Source: CAYMCJ01 sp964388985 (GTDB taxonomy: Bacteria; Patescibacteriota; Patescibacteriia; Patescibacteriales; CAYMCJ01). From it: 11,477 nucleotides of DNA. The position numbers and the translations under genes are program-made. Under the pieces are notes generated by a model, which worked only from the letters and a program-made list of their open reading frames with translations, was not told where the DNA came from and did no database searches. Position 1 is the stretch's first letter. Each line of letters begins with the position of its first letter. Positions 1 through 6,100 of the stretch are shown one piece after another. The stretch covers positions 1-11,477 of the forward strand of contig CAYMCJ010000035.1 of assembly GCA_964388985.1 (NCBI GenBank), given 5' to 3'.

Positions 1-2203
1 AACTGCCAACATTATGCCAAGCGCCCCAAACCCAGCTGGTCCAACCGCCGTTAACCAATGGTTTAGTACCGGCACAAGTTCCGCCGCAGCCGTTCGGACA
101 GGTTTGGCCAACACAAATGTTGGCGGCGCAGACGCAGTTGGGAGTACAAGGAGAAACAACCGTATATTGCATAGTATATTCTCTTATTACTCCCATGCTG
201 GCATGTCCCCAATAGGCAGTACCATAAAAATCAAGGTTATGAACTCCTGGACTAGTTGCCGCGGTTATTGTTTTTGTAGTATAAACATACGGAATGTTTG
301 TAGCGTAATTTATAATTCTTGTCCATTGATTATTGTGATTTAAAGCCAAATGTGCGTGAGTAACGTCGTTCGCGCACCAAGAGGCTACCGCTGATGCGGT
401 AATTATAATATTTTCTCCCGGTGAATAAGAACTCTTATTCAAAGACACGGTATATCTGGCGGGTGAAACAGAGGTGTAACTAAAACCTGGGGAAACATAC
501 ATTTTGCCTCCAGAACAATTAATTTGATAATTCCCATTTCTAACTGCATTTTTTAATGAAGGACAATTCTGTGGTTCAACCTGAAAAGGACCACGCGGAA
601 ACGTTCTATCCCAATAACAAATATCTTGCCATCTTTCAGAACAAGTATTCATTTCCCATATATACCCATAAGTACGAGCTGATGGATTTCCAGGAACTAC
701 AAAAGTTCCTGCCTTTGCTTCGTTAACAGATAAACCGAAGATAAATCCAACAGAAATAAAAAATAAAAATATGGATAAATTTACGCCCTTCCCTTTCTTT
801 CTTATTATCAATAATATAACAAATAAAAGGCCAATAAAAATTAAAACTATAGCATATTCAATATATTTATTAGCCGATTTTTCCTTTTTTATTAAATCTT
901 TTTGTTCTTCTGTTATTTCTTTTTTTACAGACTCCGTTGATATTTGATATTCTTCTTGGGCCAAAATATCGCCGGAAGAATTCTCGGCCGTAGCAACAAC
1001 TTTGGGATTATAGCAGTCTTTATTAACATTTATTGAAAAAGTTTGAATTTCTTCCGCTTGTTCATCTATCATTTTTTCATATAAACTGCTTTCATCCATA
1101 CATAAATTTCCGTTGTCGTCATAAATAGCCAGTTTTAAATTAAATTCATTTACCTTTTTGTCCCCTGCCCTTGAATTATAAAAAATATCAGCCGAAGGAG
1201 TTACATAAACGGAAACTTCCGCTATATCCCCGGCCAAATAATAATCCTTATCTAATGATAAATTTTGAATAGTAGCGCTTTCTCCCTGTATTACATAATG
1301 AAAAACAACAGAATTAGAAATATTATTATTTCCTTCTTTTAGCGCTAATTCTGCATCATAGGCTTGTGGAATATTTACTTTAGGAATATTAAAAGTAAAT
1401 ATTTTACTCTGACCTACTTCAATAACGAAATTACTTTGAATAGATTCATTTTCTTTAATTAATTCTCCAAAAGTAGAACGGTTATAAATATTAAAATAAG
1501 GAGTAAAATTTATATCTTTATTATAATAATTAGTTAATTTACAGACTGCTTGAAGATTCTCATCTGAAGAAATATCAACCCCTTGGCTAATACTATATTT
1601 TTCTCCATTACTTTCTCCTTCAATAATCAAATAGCAAGATTCTGGGATTATTTTAACAAACCCATTATCACCTTCTAATAAAATTTTTCCTAAATTATTT
1701 AAAGCCAAAAGTATTCCACTGCTATTCTTAGCAATAAGCCAAATTTCAAATTCCCCATTTAAATAAGAAGGGGCTGTATATAAAATATTTTTATTAATTG
1801 TTTCATTATTTTTAATTGTAACGATTTCTTCATATATTTTTTCATCTAAAATTACTTGCATTTCTGAAACTTCTTGCATTTGAACCTGGCTGAATATATC
1901 CTCTTCGTCCAGCGGCCTCTCGCTTTTATCCACCTTCACATAACTTATTAACTGAATACCATATTTAATTCCCCGCTCAGTCCTTCCGCCATTGAATAGA
2001 TTAAAAGAAATATCAATATCATTATTCTCTTGAGAAATTATCTCTGAATCATATAATTCAACGGACGATATTACGGTGGCGTCTTCTATCGGTTGATCAT
2101 AGTCATCGTTTATAACTTCCTGCGCGTTGGAAATATTGGCAAAAGAAAATATCAATAGAATAATAAAAATGTATAATTCTATTTTTTTCATAAATTTTTT
2201 CAT
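1..2203 (-). CDS. large predicted cell-surface protein, C-terminus beyond the window (partial)
   Basis: I translated this frame codon by codon: 734 codons are open from ATG at 2203 to the left edge, with no stop seen. Residues 1-25 form a signal-peptide-like segment (basic start, hydrophobic IELYIFIILLIFSFA, then NISNAQE). Residues 26-440 look like beta-rich extracellular domains with no motif I recognise. Residues 451-467 are a membrane span (AIVLIFIGLLFVILLII), followed by the basic loop RKKGKG. A second hydrophobic segment (about 476-495) ends in AKA before Gly499, resembling an internal signal peptidase I site. The C-terminal part is Trp- and Cys-containing. Its tail (from about residue 686) has many Cys (CPNGCGGTC) followed by VNGGWTSW, resembling thrombospondin type 1-like tails of Parcubacteria surface proteins. 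A second in-frame ATG lies at 2191; neither start has a Shine-Dalgarno site. Function unknown; cell-envelope location is inferred. Confidence 0.85.
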   Translation of the reverse strand, partial: MKKFMKKIELYIFIILLIFSFANISNAQEVINDDYDQPIEDATVISSVELYDSEIISQENNDIDISFNLFNGGRTERGIKYGIQLISYVKVDKSERPLDEEDIFSQVQMQEVSEMQVILDEKIYEEIVTIKNNETINKNILYTAPSYLNGEFEIWLIAKNSSGILLALNNLGKILLEGDNGFVKIIPESCYLIIEGESNGEKYSISQGVDISSDENLQAVCKLTNYYNKDINFTPYFNIYNRSTFGELIKENESIQSNFVIEVGQSKIFTFNIPKVNIPQAYDAELALKEGNNNISNSVVFHYVIQGESATIQNLSLDKDYYLAGDIAEVSVYVTPSADIFYNSRAGDKKVNEFNLKLAIYDDNGNLCMDESSLYEKMIDEQAEEIQTFSINVNKDCYNPKVVATAENSSGDILAQEEYQISTESVKKEITEEQKDLIKKEKSANKYIEYAIVLIFIGLLFVILLIIRKKGKGVNLSIFLFFISVGFIFGLSVNEAKAGTFVVPGNPSARTYGYIWEMNTCSERWQDICYWDRTFPRGPFQVEPQNCPSLKNAVRNGNYQINCSGGKMYVSPGFSYTSVSPARYTVSLNKSSYSPGENIIITASAVASWCANDVTHAHLALNHNNQWTRIINYATNIPYVYTTKTITAATSPGVHNLDFYGTAYWGHASMGVIREYTMQYTVVSPCTPNCVCAANICVGQTCPNGCGGTCAGTKPLVNGGWTSWVWGAWHNVGS

Positions 2204-2216
2204 AAATTATTTTTAT

Positions 2217-2244
2217 ATAGTATTTAAACTATGTTAATAGGCAA
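2217..2244 (-). promoter_or_regulatory. possible promoter of the surface-protein gene
   Basis: On the minus strand TTGCCT (2244-2239) and TACTAT (2222-2217) are separated by 16 bases, about 14 bases before the ATG at 2203. The -35 match is weak and the region is AT-rich, so a chance match is possible. Confidence 0.3.
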
Positions 2245-2282
2245 TTATTTTTTATTTTAGTGACTTCATCATCTGATAATAT

Positions 2283-2648
2283 CTAAATAATTTGAAATAT
2301 TATTTCATAGGCCACAAATATAGGTAAAATAAACCAAAAACAAAAAACAACCACCGCCAAAATTATCCAACCCAGCATAAAAATACTCCTGACTATTATC
2401 TGAAATGACCTGACAAAAAAACTGATTATAATGCCGGTAATATCATATTGGCTGTACATTGGCTTAAAAATATTTTTTATCCAGACTAAAATCGCCAATG
2501 ATTTTTGTTTATTATATAAAAACTTTTTTAACTTAAAAAATAAATTTAATGCCCCGCGCGAATACCACCAAACCGGAAAATAAATAATATCAATTAAAAT
2601 CTTTTCAACTATTTTTAAGCTATATATTATATAATTATTGTTAGTCAT
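2283..2648 (-). CDS. small conserved membrane protein with a WWYSRG motif
   Basis: This is a 121-residue protein rich in aromatic and aliphatic residues. An amphipathic N-terminal half carries FPVWWYSRG (residues 24-32), and VWIKNIFKPMYSQYDITG (55-72) follows. A long hydrophobic stretch (about 89-118, MLGWIILAVVVFCFWFILPIFV) is probably one membrane-spanning segment or a tight hairpin. From memory, the WWYSRG and YDITG motifs recur in short uncharacterised proteins of Parcubacteria; no function is known to me. It begins 24 bases after the stop of the upstream 165-residue gene, so the two are probably co-transcribed from the promoter near 3210-3238. There is no Shine-Dalgarno site at the ATG. 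An envelope or membrane-associated role is inferred only from hydrophobicity. Confidence 0.75.
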   Translation of the reverse strand: MTNNNYIIYSLKIVEKILIDIIYFPVWWYSRGALNLFFKLKKFLYNKQKSLAILVWIKNIFKPMYSQYDITGIIISFFVRSFQIIVRSIFMLGWIILAVVVFCFWFILPIFVAYEIIFQII

Positions 2649-2672
2649 AAATAAAATTTAACTGATATTGTT

Positions 2673-3170
2673 TTATTTGCTTGTTTTAATCTTAAGTATC
2701 TTGTCGGCTTTAATTTTTGCTTCCTGTTCTAAAAAATATTTGTTAATATTAGGGATTATTAAAAGCCACCTCTTAATTAAATTTATAATATTTTTTATCT
2801 TTATTTTTGCTTTATCCAATAAATCATTAATTTTTTGGCTTATCTCCTCCCCGACCCGCCTGAACTCATTCTGCTTATAGGTCGGCATACTTAAATAAAG
2901 GCTCCCCATGTCTTTTTCTAAAATTTCTTCTATTTTTTTCTTGCGCTCCGCTCTTTTATATTTTATATTGCTGGCCGCTGTCAGACCGGTAATTTTTTTT
3001 CTATCTTCAGTTAATTCTCCGCTACTGTCACCTTTCTCAAATTTAATTTCAGTTGGTTCCATATCTTCAATATCCGCCAATGGCCGCTCTTTAAAATCTT
3101 CCGCTTTGCCGCCTGAATATTTTAATTCATTTTCCTTATTTTCCAAACTTTTTAATTTATTATCAACCAT
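2673..3170 (-). CDS. conserved hypothetical protein, FLEQEAKIKADKI family
   Basis: This is a 165-residue soluble-looking protein. Residues 1-60 are charged, low in complexity and probably disordered. Residues 70-90 are basic and helical (KRAERKKKIEEILEKD). The C-terminal half appears to be the conserved core: SMPTYKQNEF (94-103), a GEE motif near 107-109, LIKRWLLIIPNINK (131-144) and FLEQEAKIKADKI (146-158). I associate this C-terminal pattern with uncharacterised CPR proteins, from memory. The WWYSRG membrane protein follows 24 bases later, so the two may work together at the membrane. The gene starts about 32 bases after the predicted start of transcription and has no Shine-Dalgarno site. 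Function unknown. Confidence 0.75.
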   Translation of the reverse strand: MVDNKLKSLENKENELKYSGGKAEDFKERPLADIEDMEPTEIKFEKGDSSGELTEDRKKITGLTAASNIKYKRAERKKKIEEILEKDMGSLYLSMPTYKQNEFRRVGEEISQKINDLLDKAKIKIKNIINLIKRWLLIIPNINKYFLEQEAKIKADKILKIKTSK

Positions 3171-3208
3171 AAAAAATTATCCACACAATTAATATATTTT
3201 ATATTATC

Positions 3209-3238
3209 ATTATAACATATTTATCCAGCTTGACACAA
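3209..3238 (-). promoter_or_regulatory. extended -10 promoter for the 3170-2283 gene pair
   Basis: On the minus strand a perfect TATAAT (3214-3209) is preceded by TG one base upstream, making an extended -10 (TGTTATAAT). A weak -35 lies at 18 bases (TTGTGT, 3238-3233) or at 17 bases (TGTGTC, 3237-3232). Predicted transcription starts near 3202, about 32 bases before the ATG at 3170. The -35 shares bases with the divergent L27 promoter. Confidence 0.6.
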
Positions 3239-3258
3239 ATCAAATCGTTTGTTATATT
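3230..3258 (+). promoter_or_regulatory. near-consensus sigma-70 promoter of rpmA
   Basis: TTGACA (3230-3235) is a perfect -35. It is followed after exactly 17 bases by TATATT (3253-3258), five of six matches to the -10 consensus. The expected transcription start is near 3265, which leaves a leader of about 95 bases before the L27 ATG at 3360. This is the best promoter match I found in the window and fits a strongly expressed ribosomal-protein gene. Confidence 0.8.
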
Positions 3259-3265
3259 AAATTAA

Positions 3266-3359
3266 GATAAAAAAAATAACTATTTAATCACCGCTTTAGC
3301 GGGATCCCGCCTACAAAATAAAAAATATAAGTGGCGGGACTAATTAACTAACTAAAAAT
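3266..3359 (+). promoter_or_regulatory. structured 5' leader of the L27 mRNA
   Basis: The leader holds mutually exclusive pairings: CCGC-TTTA-GCGG (3291-3302), the 12-base palindrome GCGGGATCCCGC (3299-3310), and TCCCGCC (3305-3311) with GGCGGGA (3333-3339). The last would form a stem ending 20 bases before the start codon. No Shine-Dalgarno site precedes the ATG. GC-rich blocks in an otherwise AT-rich spacer suggest functional RNA structure, perhaps autoregulation by a ribosomal protein; that is inference. Confidence 0.45.
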
Positions 3360-3641
3360 ATGGCGCATAAAAAAGCCGGCGGTTCAACAACTCTGGGCCG
3401 GGATTCAATCGGTAAACGTTTAGGAATTAAATTAGCTGACGGCCAGTTTGCCAAAGCCGGAGCTATTATAATAAGACAACGCGGCACCAAATATCATCCC
3501 GGGAAAAATGTTAAAAGAGGGAAAGACGATACTTTGTTCGCCACCGTAGCCGGTTTGGTTAACTTTACAACCAAAAAATTAAAAAAATTCAATAATAAAT
3601 TAAAGGATACCAAAATAGTTAATATTCTGCCGCTAAAATAA
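3360..3641 (+). CDS. rpmA: 50S ribosomal protein L27
   Basis: This 93-residue protein is a clear bL27. It opens with MAHKKAGGSTTLGRDSIGKR, the conserved flexible N-terminal arm that reaches towards the peptidyl-transferase centre, and continues with LGIKLADGQ, AGAIIIRQRGTKYHPGKNV and a DDTLFA motif near residues 57-62. The N-terminus begins directly with MAHKK, with no cleavable extension of the Firmicutes kind. The C-terminal tail is Lys-rich. In many bacteria rpmA sits next to rplU (L21); here it is a single-gene unit with its own promoter, leader and terminator, and no L21 gene lies within the window. Length is normal for the family. Confidence 0.97.
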   Translation: MAHKKAGGSTTLGRDSIGKRLGIKLADGQFAKAGAIIIRQRGTKYHPGKNVKRGKDDTLFATVAGLVNFTTKKLKKFNNKLKDTKIVNILPLK

Positions 3642-3662
3642 ACTTACACAAATTAATTAAAT

Positions 3663-3694
3663 AAAAAAACGCCTGGTCTAAAACCGGCGTTTTT
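3663..3694. terminator. bidirectional intrinsic terminator between rpmA and the small-gene cluster
   Basis: AAAAACGCC (3665-3673) pairs with GGCGTTTTT (3686-3694). An inner GGT/ACC extension and a five-base loop complete the hairpin. On the plus strand the stem runs into a T-run 22 bases after the L27 stop. On the minus strand the equivalent T-run is seven long and lies 24 bases after the stop at 3719. It therefore can serve both converging transcripts. Confidence 0.85.
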
Positions 3695-3718
3695 GGATTG
3701 TATTATTCCCATCCCTCA

Positions 3719-3940
3719 TTAACGGTTAAAATTTAAAATAATAATTTCTCCTTTGATTTCCAATTCTCCTTCGTCGGCGCTAAATTCAATCAGCGCGTCA
3801 GTAAATTTTTCACAGACATCCCGGGAAAATAGCGCCATATGCGCGTAAGTAAAATTTCCCCAGCCTAAATAGAAATAAATATTACCTTCGCCAGCCATAT
3901 CAGCTATATTACCCGAAATCTCATAACCGCGCTCAATCAA
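3719..3940 (-). CDS. C-terminal part of a frame-split small protein, unknown family
   Basis: This frame encodes 73 residues if started at TTG 3940 (IERGYEISGNIADMAGEGN onwards, mixed alpha/beta, ending EGELEIKGEIIILNFNR). The frame is open further upstream, to 3970, and reads sensibly there too (EACAKRFKDLLIERGYE). It follows the frame of the preceding 50-codon ORF by a -1 shift. TTG at 3940 overlaps the TGA of that ORF, and there is no Shine-Dalgarno site at a normal distance. I therefore think this is either the second half of one gene of about 123 residues, reached by frameshifting or broken by a single-base deletion, or a translationally coupled second gene. No family is recognised. Confidence 0.5.
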   Translation of the reverse strand: MIERGYEISGNIADMAGEGNIYFYLGWGNFTYAHMALFSRDVCEKFTDALIEFSADEGELEIKGEIIILNFNR

Positions 3941-4089
3941 TAAATCTTTAAATCTTTTGGCGCAAGCCTCCTAACCTTTTCAAATTGCCTATCTCCCTGG
4001 CAAATAAAATCAAGCCTGAATCTGCCCGGATACTTTTCGTTGGCAAAAGTTTTTCTTAAAAAAGCAACAATTTCTTCTTTAACGGCCAT
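3937..4089 (-). CDS. N-terminal part of a frame-split small protein, unknown family
   Basis: This ORF has 50 codons and starts at ATG 4089 (MAVKEEIVAFLRKTFANEKY, then PGRFRLDFICQGDRQFEKVRR). That start is chosen because AGGAG (4101-4097) lies 7 bases upstream. The frame also opens at 4131, but that would overlap the zinc-ribbon stop and has no such site. The reading ends at TGA 3939-3937 after RRLAPKDLKIY. The alternative -1 frame gives KRFKDLLIERGYE, which reads better as the continuation of a helix, so the stop is probably premature relative to the intact protein. The zinc-ribbon gene lies 34 bases upstream with an identical Shine-Dalgarno arrangement, suggesting joint expression. No function can be assigned. 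Confidence 0.55.
   Translation of the reverse strand: MAVKEEIVAFLRKTFANEKYPGRFRLDFICQGDRQFEKVRRLAPKDLKIY
3955..3972 (-). other. candidate -1 frameshift site with internal AGGAGG
   Basis: On the minus strand AGGAGG (3972-3967) sits 8 bases before AAAAG (3958-3954). In the first frame the codons are CCA AAA GAT. A -1 slip of tRNA-Lys on the A-run puts the ribosome on AGA TTT AAA GAT, the open second frame. An upstream Shine-Dalgarno-like element stimulating a -1 slip on A-rich codons is the known arrangement in E. coli dnaX. The slippery run here is short (four A), so a plain mutation or sequencing error is equally possible. Confidence 0.35.
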
Positions 4090-4096
4090 TTTCTTT

Positions 4097-4101
4097 CTCC
4101 T
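4097..4101 (-). promoter_or_regulatory. Shine-Dalgarno site fixing the 4089 start
   Basis: AGGAG within GAAAGGAGAAA lies 7 bases before ATG 4089. Most other genes in the window have no such site, so this decides the start against the longer frame at 4131. Confidence 0.7.
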
Positions 4102-4123
4102 TTCTACCAAAGCCCTGCTTCCT

Positions 4124-4315
4124 TTAACCAATCTTTACGAAATTCCTTTTATGGTCTCTAACAGAGGCCGAGGGCGCTGATTCTGTTATTAATTTCCCGT
4201 CCGCATCTTTTATGATTAATTTGGTTCCGCATTTTCCGCAATGGTCATAAGGATATCTAAATCCTCCCCAGTAAGATGTGGCGCACTTTGGGCATGTTCC
4301 CTCGGGTGCTGGCAT
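4124..4315 (-). CDS. small zinc-ribbon protein
   Basis: This is a 63-residue protein with two CxxC knuckles (Cys8-Pro-Lys-Cys11 and Cys26-Gly-Lys-Cys29) separated by 14 residues that include WGGFRYPYDH. The pattern is typical of a zinc ribbon or rubredoxin-like zinc-binding fold. After TKLIIKDADGKLI the C-terminal 20 residues are basic and probably flexible (SVRDHKRNFVKIG). The start is well supported: AGGAG (4327-4323) lies 7 bases upstream. Such ribbons may bind nucleic acid or protein, but the sequence does not say which. It heads a cluster of two or three tiny genes ending at the terminator near 3694. The small frame-split gene downstream is the best candidate for a partner. No named family recognised. 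Confidence 0.75.
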   Translation of the reverse strand: MPAPEGTCPKCATSYWGGFRYPYDHCGKCGTKLIIKDADGKLITESAPSASVRDHKRNFVKIG

Positions 4316-4322
4316 CTTTTTT

Positions 4323-4327
4323 CTCCT
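4323..4327 (-). promoter_or_regulatory. Shine-Dalgarno site of the zinc-ribbon gene
   Basis: AGGAG within GAAAGGAGAAA lies 7 bases before ATG 4315. Sequence and spacing match the site before 4089. Confidence 0.7.
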
Positions 4328-4335
4328 TTCTATTT

Positions 4336-4364
4336 TTTATAAAGGTTAAAGGGCTGGCCGCCAA
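4336..4364 (-). promoter_or_regulatory. possible promoter of the small-gene cluster
   Basis: On the minus strand TTGGCG (4364-4359) and TATAAA (4341-4336) are separated by 17 bases. Transcription would start near 4329, leaving only about 14 bases before the ATG, just enough to include the Shine-Dalgarno site. The cluster could instead be read through from pyrG, because no terminator with a T-run is visible between them. Confidence 0.4.
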
Positions 4365-4392
4365 ACGATAACATAAATTCGGATGTCCCATT

Positions 4393-4434
4393 CCGCTCCT
4401 CGCAAGGGGCGGGATAGCGGGTCGCCGTCAGGCG
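4393..4434. repeat. two GC-rich hairpins downstream of pyrG
   Basis: CCGCTCC (4393-4399) pairs with GGGGCGG (4406-4412) around a six-base loop, including one G-T pair. CGCC (4423-4426) pairs with GGCG (4431-4434) around GTCA. This GC-rich block stands out in an AT-rich genome. No T-run follows on either strand, so it is not a standard terminator. It may be a dispersed palindromic element or an mRNA 3' end stabiliser. Confidence 0.4.
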
Positions 4435-4438
4435 CTAA

Positions 4439-6100
4439 CTACTTTTTTTTCTTCCTTTCATTTAAACACACTCTGACAAATTCCACAAATAAAGGATGCG
4501 GGTCAAGCGGCCGGGAAATATATTCCGGATGAAATTGGGTACCAATAAAAAACGGGTGTTTGGTTATTTCAATCGCTTCCACTATTTTATTATCGGGCGA
4601 AGTTCCGGCAATAGTCAGGCCTTTTTTTATAAAATCTTCCCTATATTTATTGTTAAATTCGTATCTATGCCTATGCCTTTCCGAAACAATTTTTTTATTC
4701 CCGAATTTTTTTTCATAAGCCTTAGCCATGTGCGTATTTTCCATAATTTTACAGGGCCAGCCGCCCAACCTGATTGTCCCGCCGTATTGCCTCTTGGCCA
4801 GTAATTCTTTTTGCCCAGGCATAATATGAATCACCGGATAAGGGGTTTTAGGGTCAACCTCTTCGGAATTAGCTTTTTGCATTTTGCAGACATTACGGGC
4901 AAATTCAATTACCGCCATTTGCATACCATAGCATAAACCGAAATACGGCACATTCTTTTCCCGGCAATATTTAATAGTTTTAATCTTGCCCTCCGAGCCG
5001 CGCGAACCCCAGCCTTGCGGCACTATTATGCCGTCATATTTCTTTAAACTTTTTATGCCTTTTTCTTCAATTTCTTTGGTATTAATCCAATCTAATATCG
5101 GCTTGCATCCATTAACCGCGCCGGCATGCTTTACCGCTTCAATAACTGAAATATATGAATCAGTCAAACAAAAATCTCCGGTAGCAAAATATTTACCAAC
5201 AATCCCGATATTAACCTCTCTTTTGGCTTTTTTAACCGAAGTAACCATCTTCCTCCAGCTGACTAAATCCCGCTTCTTCTTTTTAAGGCCAAATTTTTCT
5301 AAAATCCTGTCTCCCAGCTCGTCTTTCTCAAAATTTATCGGCACGTCATAAATAGATTCAACATCAGGCGCGGAAATCACATCATCACTGGCAATATTGC
5401 AATTGATAGCGATTTTTTTTCTTCTCGGTTCATCCACGCTCACTCTTGAACGCGCAATTACAAAATTCGGCTGAATTCCGGCTGAATTTAAGGTCCGGAT
5501 GGCATACTGAGTAGGTTTGGTCTTCATCTCCCCCACCTTTGAAGGAATAGGAAGATAACTGACCATAACAAATAAAACATCATCCGGCATTTCCAATTTC
5601 ATAAAACGAGCCGCTTCTAAAAATAGTAAATTTTGATATTCGCCGACCGTTCCGCCGATTTCAATAATCATTATTTCCGCTTTGACTTTTTTGACAGCTT
5701 TCTCAATCCTGTCTCTAATTTCCATTGGAATATGCGGCACCACTTCCACACATTTGCCGCCATATTCTAAATTCCGTTCTCTTTGTATCACGCTTAAATA
5801 AACACGGCCGGTAGTCATATAATTCTCCCGGTAAATATTTTTATTTAAAAATCTTTCATAATTGCCAATATCCTGGTCGGTTTCATCCCCATCTTCAGTT
5901 ACAAACACTTCCCCATGCTCAATCGGGTTCATGGTGCCGGCATCAACGTTGATATAGGGGTCAATCTTAATGGCGCTGACATTATAACCCTTTGACTGCA
6001 AAATTCTCCCGATTGAAGCGGTAGTAATCCCCTTGCCGACACCCGACATAACACCGCCGACAACAAAAATATACTTTGTGCTTTGTTTCTTTTTAGACAT
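4439..6100 (-). CDS. pyrG: CTP synthase (glutamine-hydrolysing)
   Basis: This full-length 553-residue enzyme converts UTP, ATP and glutamine to CTP in the cytoplasm, the last step of pyrimidine triphosphate synthesis. The N-terminal synthetase domain (about 1-270) has the P-loop GGVMSGVGKGITTAS (15-29, Lys23), KIDPYINVDAGTMNP (45-59), EHGEVFVTEDGDETDQDIGN (61-80) and EIGGTVGEYQ (147-156). The class I glutamine amidotransferase domain (about 295-550) has PQGWGSRGSEGK (361-372), the nucleophile Cys390 in GLCYGMQ, RHRHRYEFN (475-483) and His524/Glu526 in QFHPE. The catalytic triad is complete. Departures from common bacterial forms are Tyr after the nucleophile (usually Leu) and QGWG in place of GGFG. 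The C-terminus is a Lys run. No Shine-Dalgarno site precedes the ATG. The gene is separated from L9 by a 310-base spacer. Confidence 0.97.
   Translation of the reverse strand: MSKKKQSTKYIFVVGGVMSGVGKGITTASIGRILQSKGYNVSAIKIDPYINVDAGTMNPIEHGEVFVTEDGDETDQDIGNYERFLNKNIYRENYMTTGRVYLSVIQRERNLEYGGKCVEVVPHIPMEIRDRIEKAVKKVKAEIMIIEIGGTVGEYQNLLFLEAARFMKLEMPDDVLFVMVSYLPIPSKVGEMKTKPTQYAIRTLNSAGIQPNFVIARSRVSVDEPRRKKIAINCNIASDDVISAPDVESIYDVPINFEKDELGDRILEKFGLKKKKRDLVSWRKMVTSVKKAKREVNIGIVGKYFATGDFCLTDSYISVIEAVKHAGAVNGCKPILDWINTKEIEEKGIKSLKKYDGIIVPQGWGSRGSEGKIKTIKYCREKNVPYFGLCYGMQMAVIEFARNVCKMQKANSEEVDPKTPYPVIHIMPGQKELLAKRQYGGTIRLGGWPCKIMENTHMAKAYEKKFGNKKIVSERHRHRYEFNNKYREDFIKKGLTIAGTSPDNKIVEAIEITKHPFFIGTQFHPEYISRPLDPHPLFVEFVRVCLNERKKKK

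Noticed and set aside
14..343. Plus-strand open frame of 109 codons at the left edge
   Set aside because: It lies opposite the continuous 734-codon minus-strand surface-protein frame and its translation has no recognisable features.
899..903. Possible frameshift at an A-run in the surface-protein gene
   Set aside because: On recounting, the run is five bases and the frame stays open on both sides, through residues QKDLIKK.
2668..3192. Plus-strand open frames at 2668-2880 and 2908-3192
   Set aside because: They are antisense to the conserved 165-residue gene and owe their hydrophobic look to AT-rich Lys and Glu codons read backwards.
4090..4131. Upstream start at 4131 for the small gene ending at 3937
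   Set aside because: It would overlap the zinc-ribbon stop and encode its own Shine-Dalgarno site as VERRKK; ATG 4089 has the correct spacing.
4496..5351. Plus-strand open frames inside pyrG
   Set aside because: They are shadows of the well-supported CTP synthase gene.
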